Assembly (NCBI GenBank): GCA_041671525.1
Contig: JBAZBJ010000014.1
Location: 1-42,821, forward strand
Length of the DNA stretch: 42,821 nucleotides
Direction of reading: 5' to 3'
Origin: UBA11098 sp041671525
Lineage (GTDB): Bacteria > Patescibacteriota > Minisyncoccia > Moranbacterales > UBA2206
A program made the translations under genes and the position numbers. The notes beneath the pieces are model-generated. The model ran no database searches and had not been told where the DNA came from. It worked only from the letters and a program-made list of their open reading frames with translations. This document shows, in pieces, positions 15,759 to 22,671 of the stretch; position 1 is the first letter of the stretch, and every line of letters begins with the position of its first letter.

Positions 15759-16424
15759 ATGTTAACATCCAAACAAAACACCATCCTCGAAGCGATTCGA
15801 GAAATCATCGAAACCGAGAAAGAGAATCCGACAACGTACCGTGTTCATAAACATCTGGAGGAGCGGGGCGTGGAGGTGGGGAGCCTCAAGGGCACTGTGC
15901 AGGTTATTGAGGCTTTGGAGAAGAAAGACCTCTTGAAGCGGGATAAAGCGAAAAAAATTTACATGGTGGAAAATGACAACTATGCCAATTTTGGCAACAT
16001 TTTTTCCATCCCGATGTATGGCTTGGCTTCCTGCGGGGAAGCGTTGGCCTACGCGGAGGGGGATGGTAATGTCGACGGCTATTTGCAGATTTCCAAAAGT
16101 CTTTTTCGTCAGAACGATCCGGCGCAACTGTTCGCGGTCAAAGCCTTGGGCGATTCCATGGACAAGGAAGAGATCGGCGACGGCGACTATGTTGTTTTCG
16201 AAAAAAAGGACGGCGGGTTTGAATACGAAAACAAAATTGTGGTGGCAGTTATCAATGGAATGGCCACGATCAAGCGCTACAAAAAATTGAAGCACGGCAT
16301 CATTGGATTGTTTCCAAATTCAAGAAACAAGATTCATCAACCGATCTACTTGGACGAATCCGATTCCATTCTGATTGCGGGCGTCTTCCGGAAAGTTTTG
16401 CCAGTGGCGTACGTAAGTCTGTAA
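15759..16424 (+). CDS. LexA-like S24 repressor/peptidase
   Basis: 221 residues. A winged-helix N-terminus (LTSKQNTILEAIREIIETEK..PTTYRVHKHL) resembles LexA. The S24 domain has a likely self-cleavage site Cys92-Gly93 (in GLASCGEAL), the nucleophile Ser133 (ALGDSMD) and the general base Lys172 (MATIKRY). Cys-Gly is the bond used by UmuD; LexA normally has Ala-Gly. It should act as a repressor that cuts itself when RecA filaments form on damaged DNA. Its own promoter and three others in the window share a palindromic operator. Called LexA-like and not lexA because the DNA-binding helix cannot be matched with certainty. Confidence 0.85.
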   Translation: MLTSKQNTILEAIREIIETEKENPTTYRVHKHLEERGVEVGSLKGTVQVIEALEKKDLLKRDKAKKIYMVENDNYANFGNIFSIPMYGLASCGEALAYAEGDGNVDGYLQISKSLFRQNDPAQLFAVKALGDSMDKEEIGDGDYVVFEKKDGGFEYENKIVVAVINGMATIKRYKKLKHGIIGLFPNSRNKIHQPIYLDESDSILIAGVFRKVLPVAYVSL

Positions 16425-16547
16425 AAAGAAAAAACATTTTTCACCTATAGAAAATAATTCCGGAGCCAGAGGCGGCCTGTGGATAACTCGGAGTCTTTTG
16501 TAAAAAACCTTAGTAAAATTAGGGTTTTTTATAACCCTTGTCAAGAC

Positions 16548-16622
16548 TTGGCGGATTTTGGAGTTGTGGTATAATGGCAATAACATACACAATATGTAGT
16601 ATAAATACACTGTAGGTTGTAT
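16548..16622 (+). promoter_or_regulatory. nrd operon promoter with two NrdR boxes
   Basis: TTGGCG (16548-16553), a 16-nt spacer and TATAAT (16570-16575), followed by ACACAATATGTAGTAT (16587-16602) and ACACTGTAGGTTGTAT (16607-16622). Against the known NrdR box (acaCwAtATaTwGtgt) the first misses two positions and the second about four. The boxes start 20 bp apart, about two helical turns. Both lie just downstream of the -10, where NrdR binding would block transcription. Confidence 0.7.
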
Positions 16623-16650
16623 ATATTAGTGAGTCAAAGGTAAACAGGAA

Positions 16651-16738
16651 ACCTACGAATATACAAATCAAATACAAATTTACAAATGTGAAATAAAAAT
16701 TATTTGTAGATTTGTAAAAGATTTGTAGATTTGTAGGT
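16651..16738. repeat. Palindromic spacer before nrdR
   Basis: The left arm 16651-16687 (ACCTACGAATATACAAAT...) pairs with the right arm 16702-16738 (...GATTTGTAGGT) over about 37 nt with few mismatches. It lies between the NrdR boxes and the nrdR start and would form a long hairpin in the leader. The rest of the 355-nt gap from 16424 holds a reverse-oriented TGTGGATAA (16479-16487), AT-rich DNA and the promoter. Confidence 0.7.
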
Positions 16739-16778
16739 AAGTCGCTTAAATTACGTAACTAAACTAAAAAAATATTCA

Positions 16779-17231
16779 ATGAATTGTCCTTTTTGTAACA
16801 ATAGCGAAACTAAGGTGGTGGATTCGCGCGAGACAAGTGAAGGCAAGATAACGCGGCGAAGACGGGAGTGTGAGAAATGCAGCGCGCGTTTCAGTACCTA
16901 TGAAGAAGTGGAACTCTTGCGGTTGTCGGTGATCAAAAAAAGCGGTGAAAAATCCGACTACGACAAGACCAAGATTGAGACCGGCGTCCGGCGCGCTTTG
17001 ATCAAACGGCCGGTGACGCAGGAACGGATTGCCAAGCTGCTGGGCGACATCGAATATGCGATCCATGCCCTGGAAAAGCCGGAAGTGACCACGCGCGAAA
17101 TTGGCAAGATTGTGCTAAAACAGCTGAAAGAACTGGATGAAGTCGGGTATGTGCGGTTTGCCAGTGTCTATAAATCCTTTGGTAGCGTGGAAAGTTTCAA
17201 GAAAGAATTGGATATGTTGGATAGTAATTAA
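16779..17231 (+). CDS. nrdR: Transcriptional repressor NrdR
   Basis: A 150-residue repressor of ribonucleotide reductase genes that senses dATP/ATP. The zinc ribbon uses Cys3, Cys6, Cys31 and Cys34 around the basic DNA-binding loop (KITRRRRE). It is followed by the ATP-cone (about 49-135; LSVIKKSGEKSDYDKTKIETGVRRAL...). Length and domain order are standard. It heads the nrd locus directly upstream of nrdD, and NrdR boxes in its own promoter imply that it controls itself and the genes after it. Confidence 0.97.
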   Translation: MNCPFCNNSETKVVDSRETSEGKITRRRRECEKCSARFSTYEEVELLRLSVIKKSGEKSDYDKTKIETGVRRALIKRPVTQERIAKLLGDIEYAIHALEKPEVTTREIGKIVLKQLKELDEVGYVRFASVYKSFGSVESFKKELDMLDSN

Positions 17232-17332
17232 TTTCTAATTTTAAATTTCTAATTTCTAAACAATTTCCAATGAATCAATGACTAAATCGCCAAGTTAATT
17301 TATAAATTTAAAATTATTAAATTAAAAATTAC

Positions 17333-17367
17333 TTGAAAATTGAAAATTGAAAATTGAAAATTGAAAA
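17333..17367 (+). repeat. Five tandem copies of TTGAAAA
   Basis: Five perfect 7-bp units lie 15 nt before the nrdD ATG, in the place where a ribosome-binding region would be. Such a short tandem tract could change in copy number and alter leader length. Confidence 0.8.
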
Positions 17368-17381
17368 TTTAATCGTACTGT

Positions 17382-19583
17382 ATGGCTAAAACAAAAACGA
17401 AAAAACCTGCCCGCATCGCTACGCGAAGCGTTGCAGGCGGGACGGGGGCAAAAAAAGTAACGCCGAAAAAGAAAGCAACCAAAAAAGTTGCGAAAAAAGC
17501 ACCGGTTAAAGTTGTCAAAAAAGAGACGACGGAAAAAAATGAGCTGCGGGTGGTCAAACGCAGTGGCGCGGTGGTGAAATTTGATGCAGCCAAAATTGCC
17601 AAGGCGGTGGCCAAGGCTTTCGCGGCGACCGGTGAGGGTAGTGAAAAAGATGCGGAAAAAGTTTCCCAAAAAGTTGAGCAACTGTTGAAGAAAAATTATA
17701 AAAAAGGCTATTTGCCGGAAATCGAAGAAATCCAAGATCTGGTGGAGCGCGTGCTGATGATTCTGGATTTTGAAGAAACGGCCAAGGCCTACATTTTGTA
17801 TCGCGAACAACACCGCAAAATCCGCGAAACAGAAGAATCCCTGAAGGAGGCCGTGGATCTGGTGGACAAATATATCCAGGAAATCGATTGGCAGGTCAAA
17901 GAAAATGCTAATATGGCTTATTCGCTGCAAGGACTCAATAATTATATTTCGTCCATTGTCAGTTCGAAATATTGGATGAATAAGGTTTATACTAAAAAGA
18001 TTCGCGATGCGCATGAAGATGGGGACATGCACATCCATGATTTGCAGTTGATCGCGGCCTATTGTTGCGGCTGGGACTTGCAAGATTTGTTGCGGCGCGG
18101 TTTTACGGGTGTGCCGGGGAAAGTTGTTTGCAGCCCGGCTAAGCATTTTGGATCCATTCTGGGGCAAATGGTGAATTTCATCTACACCTTGCAAGGCGAG
18201 GTGGCGGGCGCGCAGGCCTTTTCCAATTTTGACACCTTGCTCGCGCCGTTTGTCCGTTACGATAAACTGACCTACGAAAAAGTAAAGCAGGAAATCCAAT
18301 CGTTTGTGTTTAATATGAATGTTTCGACGCGCGTCGGCTTTCAGACGCCGTTTTCCAACATCACGATGGATATTACCGCGCCTAAAACCTTGGCCAAGGA
18401 AGCGGTAATCATCGGCGGCGTGCCGCAAAAAGAAACCTACGCGGATTTTCAAGAAGAGATGAATATGATTAACCGCGCCTTTGCGGAGGTGATGACGGAA
18501 GGTGACGCCAATGGGCGGATTTTCACTTTTCCAATCCCGACCTACAACATCGGCAAGGATTTTGACTGGGAGGACAAGAAGTTTGATTCAATTTGGGAAA
18601 TGACGGCCAAATACGGCACTCCCTATTTTGCCAATTTCGTGAATTCCGATATGCATCCGGATGACGCGCGTTCGATGTGTTGCCGATTGCGGCTGGATAA
18701 CCGCGAACTGCACAAGCGTGGAGGTGGCCTTTTTGGCGCCAACCCATTGACTGGTTCGGTGGGCGTCGTGACGATCAATCTGCCTCGCTTGGGCTATGAA
18801 TCGAAAAGCAAGAAAGAATTTTTTGCGAAACTGAACCGATTGATGGACTTGGCTCGAGAAAGTCTTGAGACCAAAAGAAAGATGGTGGAAAGTCTGACGG
18901 AAAAAGGTTTGTATCCGTATACGAAGTTCTATCTGGACGCGATCAAAATGCGGCGGGGTGAATACTGGGCCAATCATTTCTCCACGATCGGACTGCTTGG
19001 CATGAACGAAGCGCTGCTGAATCTGATCGGCAAAGACATTACCACCAAAGAAGGACACAAATTGGCGGAAGAAATTTTGACACACATGCGCGACCGGATC
19101 ATCGGCTACCAGAAAGAAACCGGCAATATGTATAACCTGGAAGCCACGCCGGCTGAAGGCACGTCTTACCGTCTGGCACGCAAAGACCGCAGAAAATTTT
19201 CCGATATTATTTTCGCCAACGACGCAGTGGTGAGGAACGAAGGCGCGGAGCCATATTATACAAATTCTTCTCATCTGCCGGTGCATTTCACCGAAGACAT
19301 TTTCGAGGCGTTGGATCTGCAGGACGATCTGCAGACCAAATATACCGGCGGCACGGTGCTCCATGGCTTTTTGGGAGAACGGATGTTGGATATTGAGGCG
19401 ACAAAAAAATTGGTAAGAAAAATTGCGGAAAATTATTCCTTGCCATACTTCACGCTGACGCCAACGTTTAGTATCTGTCCGGTGCACGGCTATTTGGCCG
19501 GTGAACATTTTACCTGTCCGAAGTGCGTGGTCGAACAAAGGACAGACGTGTTCCTGAAGGCGGAATCAACTAATTTAAAATAA
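17382..19583 (+). CDS. nrdD: Anaerobic ribonucleotide reductase, main chain without glycyl-radical domain
   Basis: A 733-residue class III ribonucleoside-triphosphate reductase. A Lys/Ala-rich N-terminal extension (1-55) is followed by an ATP-cone (LRVVKRSGAVVKFDAAKIAKAVAKA, about 57-81), the catalytic barrel with SMCCRLRLDNRELHKRGGGLFGANP (about 432-456), and a zinc site near the end (CPVHGYLAGEHFTCPKC; Cys699, His702, Cys712, Cys715). In normal NrdD the glycyl-radical segment (RVxGY) follows this zinc site. Here the chain ends VEQRTDVFLKAESTNLK without any such Gly, and the radical domain is in the next gene. Codons 9-20 are encoded by a palindromic repeat. Confidence 0.95.
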   Translation: MAKTKTKKPARIATRSVAGGTGAKKVTPKKKATKKVAKKAPVKVVKKETTEKNELRVVKRSGAVVKFDAAKIAKAVAKAFAATGEGSEKDAEKVSQKVEQLLKKNYKKGYLPEIEEIQDLVERVLMILDFEETAKAYILYREQHRKIRETEESLKEAVDLVDKYIQEIDWQVKENANMAYSLQGLNNYISSIVSSKYWMNKVYTKKIRDAHEDGDMHIHDLQLIAAYCCGWDLQDLLRRGFTGVPGKVVCSPAKHFGSILGQMVNFIYTLQGEVAGAQAFSNFDTLLAPFVRYDKLTYEKVKQEIQSFVFNMNVSTRVGFQTPFSNITMDITAPKTLAKEAVIIGGVPQKETYADFQEEMNMINRAFAEVMTEGDANGRIFTFPIPTYNIGKDFDWEDKKFDSIWEMTAKYGTPYFANFVNSDMHPDDARSMCCRLRLDNRELHKRGGGLFGANPLTGSVGVVTINLPRLGYESKSKKEFFAKLNRLMDLARESLETKRKMVESLTEKGLYPYTKFYLDAIKMRRGEYWANHFSTIGLLGMNEALLNLIGKDITTKEGHKLAEEILTHMRDRIIGYQKETGNMYNLEATPAEGTSYRLARKDRRKFSDIIFANDAVVRNEGAEPYYTNSSHLPVHFTEDIFEALDLQDDLQTKYTGGTVLHGFLGERMLDIEATKKLVRKIAENYSLPYFTLTPTFSICPVHGYLAGEHFTCPKCVVEQRTDVFLKAESTNLK
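17406..17441 (+). repeat. Palindromic element inside the nrdD coding region
   Basis: CCTGCCCGCATCGCT (17406-17420) pairs with AGCGTTGCAGGCGGG (17427-17441) with two mismatches and one G-T, around an ACGCGA loop. It reads in frame as residues 9-20 of the N-terminal extension. The sequence resembles intergenic palindromes that I remember from related genomes. Confidence 0.7.
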
Positions 19584-19607
19584 ATAATAATTAAACAAAA
19601 AAAACAT

Positions 19608-19919
19608 ATGAAAAAACTCACATGCCATGATTGCAAAAAAGAACTCGAAAAAGGCGATGAATATGTTCTGTATGAAGTCGTCTCGGACAAATTCATCAAG
19701 TGCAAAGCGTGCTACAAAGCAGATCCGGTGCTGAAGAATTTCAAGCGAGCAGAGGTGTATTCGCGAGTGGTCGGCTACATCCGTCCGGTTGAGCAGTGGA
19801 ACAAAGGCAAGCAGGCGGAATTCGGAGACAGGCGCGAGTATGACGCTAACTGTGCGCCAAAGAAAAAGACGGTGGCAAAAGCGACTAAGAAGAAAACTGT
19901 CACAAAGAAAAAGAAGTAG
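19608..19919 (+). CDS. Free-standing glycyl-radical domain of anaerobic RNR with zinc ribbon
   Basis: 103 residues. The N-terminus is a four-Cys zinc-ribbon-like unit (CHDC at 6-9, CKAC at 32-35). Residues about 47-79 (RAEVYSRVVGYIRPVEQWNKG, then KQAEF.DRREYD) are the C-terminal glycyl-radical segment of NrdD, with Gly56 as the radical site in RVVGY. The tail is Lys-rich (PKKKTVAKATKKKTVTKKKK). It starts 24 nt after nrdD, which lacks this segment. Inference: the small protein docks on NrdD and carries the radical in trans, as GrcA/YfiD does for pyruvate formate-lyase. The separate start and extra zinc unit argue against a simple frameshift of nrdD. Confidence 0.85.
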   Translation: MKKLTCHDCKKELEKGDEYVLYEVVSDKFIKCKACYKADPVLKNFKRAEVYSRVVGYIRPVEQWNKGKQAEFGDRREYDANCAPKKKTVAKATKKKTVTKKKK

Positions 19920-19936
19920 CTAAAAGAGAAAGATAG

Positions 19937-19968
19937 CGGGGCAATTCTTCTTCATGGGGATTGCCCCG
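19937..19968 (+). terminator. Strong hairpin between the glycyl-radical gene and nrdG
   Basis: CGGGGCAAT (19937-19945) pairs perfectly with ATTGCCCCG (19960-19968) over a 14-nt loop, followed by a weak T-rich stretch. The alternative nrdG ATG (19954) lies in the loop. It may end transcription in part or set the level of nrdG. Confidence 0.55.
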
Positions 19969-19983
19969 ATTTATTCCAAAAAT

Positions 19984-20709
19984 ATGATTTTAGGCGGCTT
20001 TCAAAAATTAACCCTGTTGGATTATCCGGGCAAACTGGCCACGACGGTTTTTACAGTGGGATGCAGTTTTCGTTGCCCTTTTTGTCACAATCCGGAATTG
20101 GTGAATTTGCGTTTGGCGCACAATGAGGAATCAGAGAAAAACTTTTTTACCTTTTTAAAAAAGAGAATAGGCAAACTTGAAGGCGTGTGCATCACGGGCG
20201 GAGAGCCGACCATCCAGCCGGATCTCATCGAGTTCATCCAGAAAGTAAAGAAACTCGGTTTTTTGGTGAAGCTGGATTCCAACGGTACGCGTCCAGATGT
20301 GCTGAAAAAAATCATCGATGCCCGGCTGGTGGATTTCATCGCGATGGACATCAAAAATCAGCCGAAAAAATATTTAAAAACCGCCGGGATTGTAGAGACG
20401 CAATTTATTGCGTCTAAACCTGGCGCGTCTATGCTGGACAGAATCAAGCTGAGCGTGGAAATGATCATGCGTAGCAAAATTCCATACGAATTTAGGACGA
20501 CAGTGGTGCCTGGGCTGCACACGGAGAAAGATTTCGACGAAATCGCCAAATGGATCAAAGGCGCCCAGGCCTATTATCTGCAAGAATATCGGGAAGGCAA
20601 GATTCTGGACGAAAAACTCAAGAAAAAAACTAAGGACAGGAAGATCGATCTAGAAAAAATCAAAGCAAGGATTGAGAAAAATTTTGGAAAGATGGGAATA
20701 CGCAGGTAA
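19984..20709 (+). CDS. nrdG: Anaerobic RNR-activating radical SAM protein
   Basis: A 242-residue radical SAM enzyme that makes the glycyl radical on NrdD (here on its detached domain). The start MILGGFQKLTLLDYPGK fits the family. The iron-sulfur motif CxxxCxxC is Cys27-Cys31-Cys34 (GCSFRCPFCHN), followed by CITGGEPT and an AMDIKNQP strand. The start at 19984 is preferred over 19954, which lies inside the loop of a hairpin and adds ten poorly conserved residues. At over 240 residues it is longer than the E. coli enzyme and belongs to the PflA-like/NrdG2 type seen in many anaerobes. Confidence 0.92.
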   Translation: MILGGFQKLTLLDYPGKLATTVFTVGCSFRCPFCHNPELVNLRLAHNEESEKNFFTFLKKRIGKLEGVCITGGEPTIQPDLIEFIQKVKKLGFLVKLDSNGTRPDVLKKIIDARLVDFIAMDIKNQPKKYLKTAGIVETQFIASKPGASMLDRIKLSVEMIMRSKIPYEFRTTVVPGLHTEKDFDEIAKWIKGAQAYYLQEYREGKILDEKLKKKTKDRKIDLEKIKARIEKNFGKMGIRR

Positions 20710-20736
20710 AAAAAGCGGCGCCGAAGATTCGACGCC
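20708..20736. terminator. Bidirectional hairpin between nrdG and the 50-aa gene
   Basis: On the minus strand GGCGTCGAA pairs with TTCGGCGCC, followed by GC and seven Ts, a good terminator for the minus-strand gene. On the plus strand the same stem follows the nrdG stop but lacks a T-run. Confidence 0.75.
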
Positions 20737-20758
20737 TAGAGGACAAAACAGGAGAAGC

Positions 20759-20911
20759 TTAGTGGGCTACGGCGAATAAATACCAATTCGCCAATTGCAG
20801 CAAAAGCAGGATCTTTATCCCGCTCCAACAGACGGCCGCCGGAAATAACGGATCATTCATCTCGTTTAACTGTCTAAGGAACCTCAGCTCAGCTTGCACG
20901 TGCTTTATCAT
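20759..20911 (-). CDS. 50-aa membrane-type orphan protein
   Basis: A minus-strand frame of 50 codons, from ATG at 20909-20911 to TAA at 20759-20761. An ideal SD (AAGGAGG, complement of 20917-20923) lies 5 nt before the start. A promoter (TTGACT, 17 nt, TAAATA) precedes it and a Rho-independent terminator follows. The peptide starts MIKHVQAELRFLRQLNEM and has a hydrophobic end (GIKILLLLQLANWYLFAVAH) that could span or touch the membrane. Family unknown. The full set of expression signals makes it a likely real gene although it is short. Confidence 0.65.
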   Translation of the reverse strand: MIKHVQAELRFLRQLNEMNDPLFPAAVCWSGIKILLLLQLANWYLFAVAH

Positions 20912-20930
20912 AAACACCTCCTTAAATTAA

Positions 20931-20959
20931 TATTTACCACTTTGTTAATTTCTAGTCAA
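20931..20959 (-). promoter_or_regulatory. Promoter of the minus-strand 50-aa gene
   Basis: Read on the minus strand: TTGACT (complement of 20954-20959), a 17-nt spacer and TAAATA (complement of 20931-20936), 20 nt before the start codon. Confidence 0.6.
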
Positions 20960-20966
20960 ATTAAAA

Positions 20967-21197
20967 ATGCGCATCTATGTCAAAGTCTCGCCACGATCGT
21001 CCAAAAACGAAGTGACCAAGACCGCGGAAGGGGAATACAAAGTGAAGCTCGCCGCCGCTCCGGTTGACGGACAGGCCAATGAGTTGCTGGTCAAAGTCCT
21101 GGCAGAGCATTTTGGCGTGGCCAAAAGTCTGGTCCAAATTATCGGCGGCAAAACGGCCAAAACAAAAATTGTGGAAATTTTAAATGACCAAATCTAG
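20967..21197 (+). CDS. DUF167/YggU family protein
   Basis: A 76-residue protein of the DUF167 (YggU) family. The conserved pattern runs VKVSPRSSKNEV near the N-terminus, then YKVKLAAAPVDGQANELLVKVLAEHF and a closing SLVQIIGGKTAKTKIVEI. The family is widespread and small, with no firm biochemical role. Its last 14 bases overlap the start of comEC, so the two are probably translated in coupled fashion. Confidence 0.9.
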   Translation: MRIYVKVSPRSSKNEVTKTAEGEYKVKLAAAPVDGQANELLVKVLAEHFGVAKSLVQIIGGKTAKTKIVEILNDQI

Positions 21198-22671
21198 AAT
21201 TTTTCTCATCCTGTCGCTGAGTTTTATCGTGGGTATTTTTGTCAGATCTTTTTGGGAAATAAATCCATCCGTCCCATATGTCCTATCAGTCATAGCGGTA
21301 ATAACACTGACTCTTTTTTATCGAAACAAAATCATATTAGCTTCAGGATGCGCCATCCTGTTTTTTGTTGGTGGAATTTTGCTGACAAGCAATAATTTAG
21401 AAAAATTGAATAATTTGAATTTGGTCGGACAAAATTTTACCGGCACGGCTTTAATTATCAAAGAGCCGACGGCGAGCGGTTATTATCAAAAGATTGTGGC
21501 GCAGCTAGCGACATTGGATGTCCCCAATAAACATCAAATGTCTACTGGCGTAAAAGTTTTGATCAATGCTAACATTTATCCGGAATATGCCTATGGCGAC
21601 AAAATAAAACTAAATTGCACCTTGGAGATTCCGGAAAACTTTGCTGAGGATTTTGATTATCGCATGTATCTGGCCAAAGATGGAATTTTTTATGAATGTA
21701 AAAAGGCTAAAATCGAATTTGTTGCGCACGAGCAGGGTAATAAGTTTTACGCCAGAATTTTAAATATAAAAAACAAATTCAAAGACAAAATCAATCGGTT
21801 GATTCCATCTCCACAAGCCGGACTGTTGAGTGGCTTGATTTTGGGCGGAGACGCCGGCTTGCCGAAAGATCTGCAGGACAATTTTTCGCGTACCGGCACC
21901 ACGCATATCATTGCGGTGTCCGGTTACAATGTAACCATTGTGGCTGAATATTTGATGCTCCTGGGCATCTTTTTGGGCCTCTGGCGCAAGCAGTCTTTTT
22001 GGTTTGCGGTGTTGGGCATCATGCTGTTTGTGCTGATGACGGGCATGACCGCCAGCGCGGTGCGCGCCGGCGTCATGGGGACATTGCTGTTGTGGGCGAT
22101 GAAAAATGGCCGCCTGGCCAACGCGCAAAACGCGGTGGTGTTTGCGGCGGGCATCATGCTGTTTTTCAATCCGCTGCTGCTGCGTTATGACATTGGTTTT
22201 CAACTGTCATTTCTGGCGACCATCGGCATCATTTATATTTATCCTCTGATTGAAAGTAAATTAAACAGGAACAGTAAAATATTTTGGCTTTGGGAGATTC
22301 TATTTCTGTCTTTGAGCGCGCAGATTTTTGTTTTGCCGATCATTTTATATAATTTCCAGACTCTTTCACTGATTTCTTTAGTGGCTAACATTTTAGTTCT
22401 GCCGATCATCCCACTGACGATGCTCTTGGGCTTTCTGATGGCGATGGCCAATTTTATCTTCACGCCGCTCGCATCAGTGCTGGCTTGGCTGACTTTTGCG
22501 CCACTCAAATATGAAGTGGAAGTAATTAATTTTTTGGGTAACTTGAAATATTCTGCTTTAGAAATTAAAAATTTTTCGTGGTGGGGAATGGCTGTATGGT
22601 ATATAATCGTTATAACGATTGTTATGCGGCAGAAAAAAAATATTTATGCAGAACAAGAAGCTAATCTATAG
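21184..22671 (+). CDS. comEC: ComEC/Rec2 channel part
   Basis: A 495-residue membrane protein with an N-terminal DUF4131-like periplasmic region (about 75-190) and the Competence channel domain. The latter has the motif GLILGGDAGLPKDL..FSRTGTTHIIAVSGYNVTIV (about 216-255) and then many membrane helices to the end. It moves one DNA strand across the membrane during uptake. The metallo-beta-lactamase domain that completes ComEC in most bacteria is a separate gene directly downstream, with a 26-nt overlap. Such a split is common in this lineage. The protein overlaps the yggU end by 14 nt. Confidence 0.93.
   Translation: MTKSRIFLILSLSFIVGIFVRSFWEINPSVPYVLSVIAVITLTLFYRNKIILASGCAILFFVGGILLTSNNLEKLNNLNLVGQNFTGTALIIKEPTASGYYQKIVAQLATLDVPNKHQMSTGVKVLINANIYPEYAYGDKIKLNCTLEIPENFAEDFDYRMYLAKDGIFYECKKAKIEFVAHEQGNKFYARILNIKNKFKDKINRLIPSPQAGLLSGLILGGDAGLPKDLQDNFSRTGTTHIIAVSGYNVTIVAEYLMLLGIFLGLWRKQSFWFAVLGIMLFVLMTGMTASAVRAGVMGTLLLWAMKNGRLANAQNAVVFAAGIMLFFNPLLLRYDIGFQLSFLATIGIIYIYPLIESKLNRNSKIFWLWEILFLSLSAQIFVLPIILYNFQTLSLISLVANILVLPIIPLTMLLGFLMAMANFIFTPLASVLAWLTFAPLKYEVEVINFLGNLKYSALEIKNFSWWGMAVWYIIVITIVMRQKKNIYAEQEANL

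Noticed and set aside
17382..19919. nrdD and the glycyl-radical gene as one frameshifted gene
   Set aside because: The second gene has its own start and a separate four-Cys N-terminal unit that would not fit in a continuous NrdD; nrdD ends with a different, non-matching tail.
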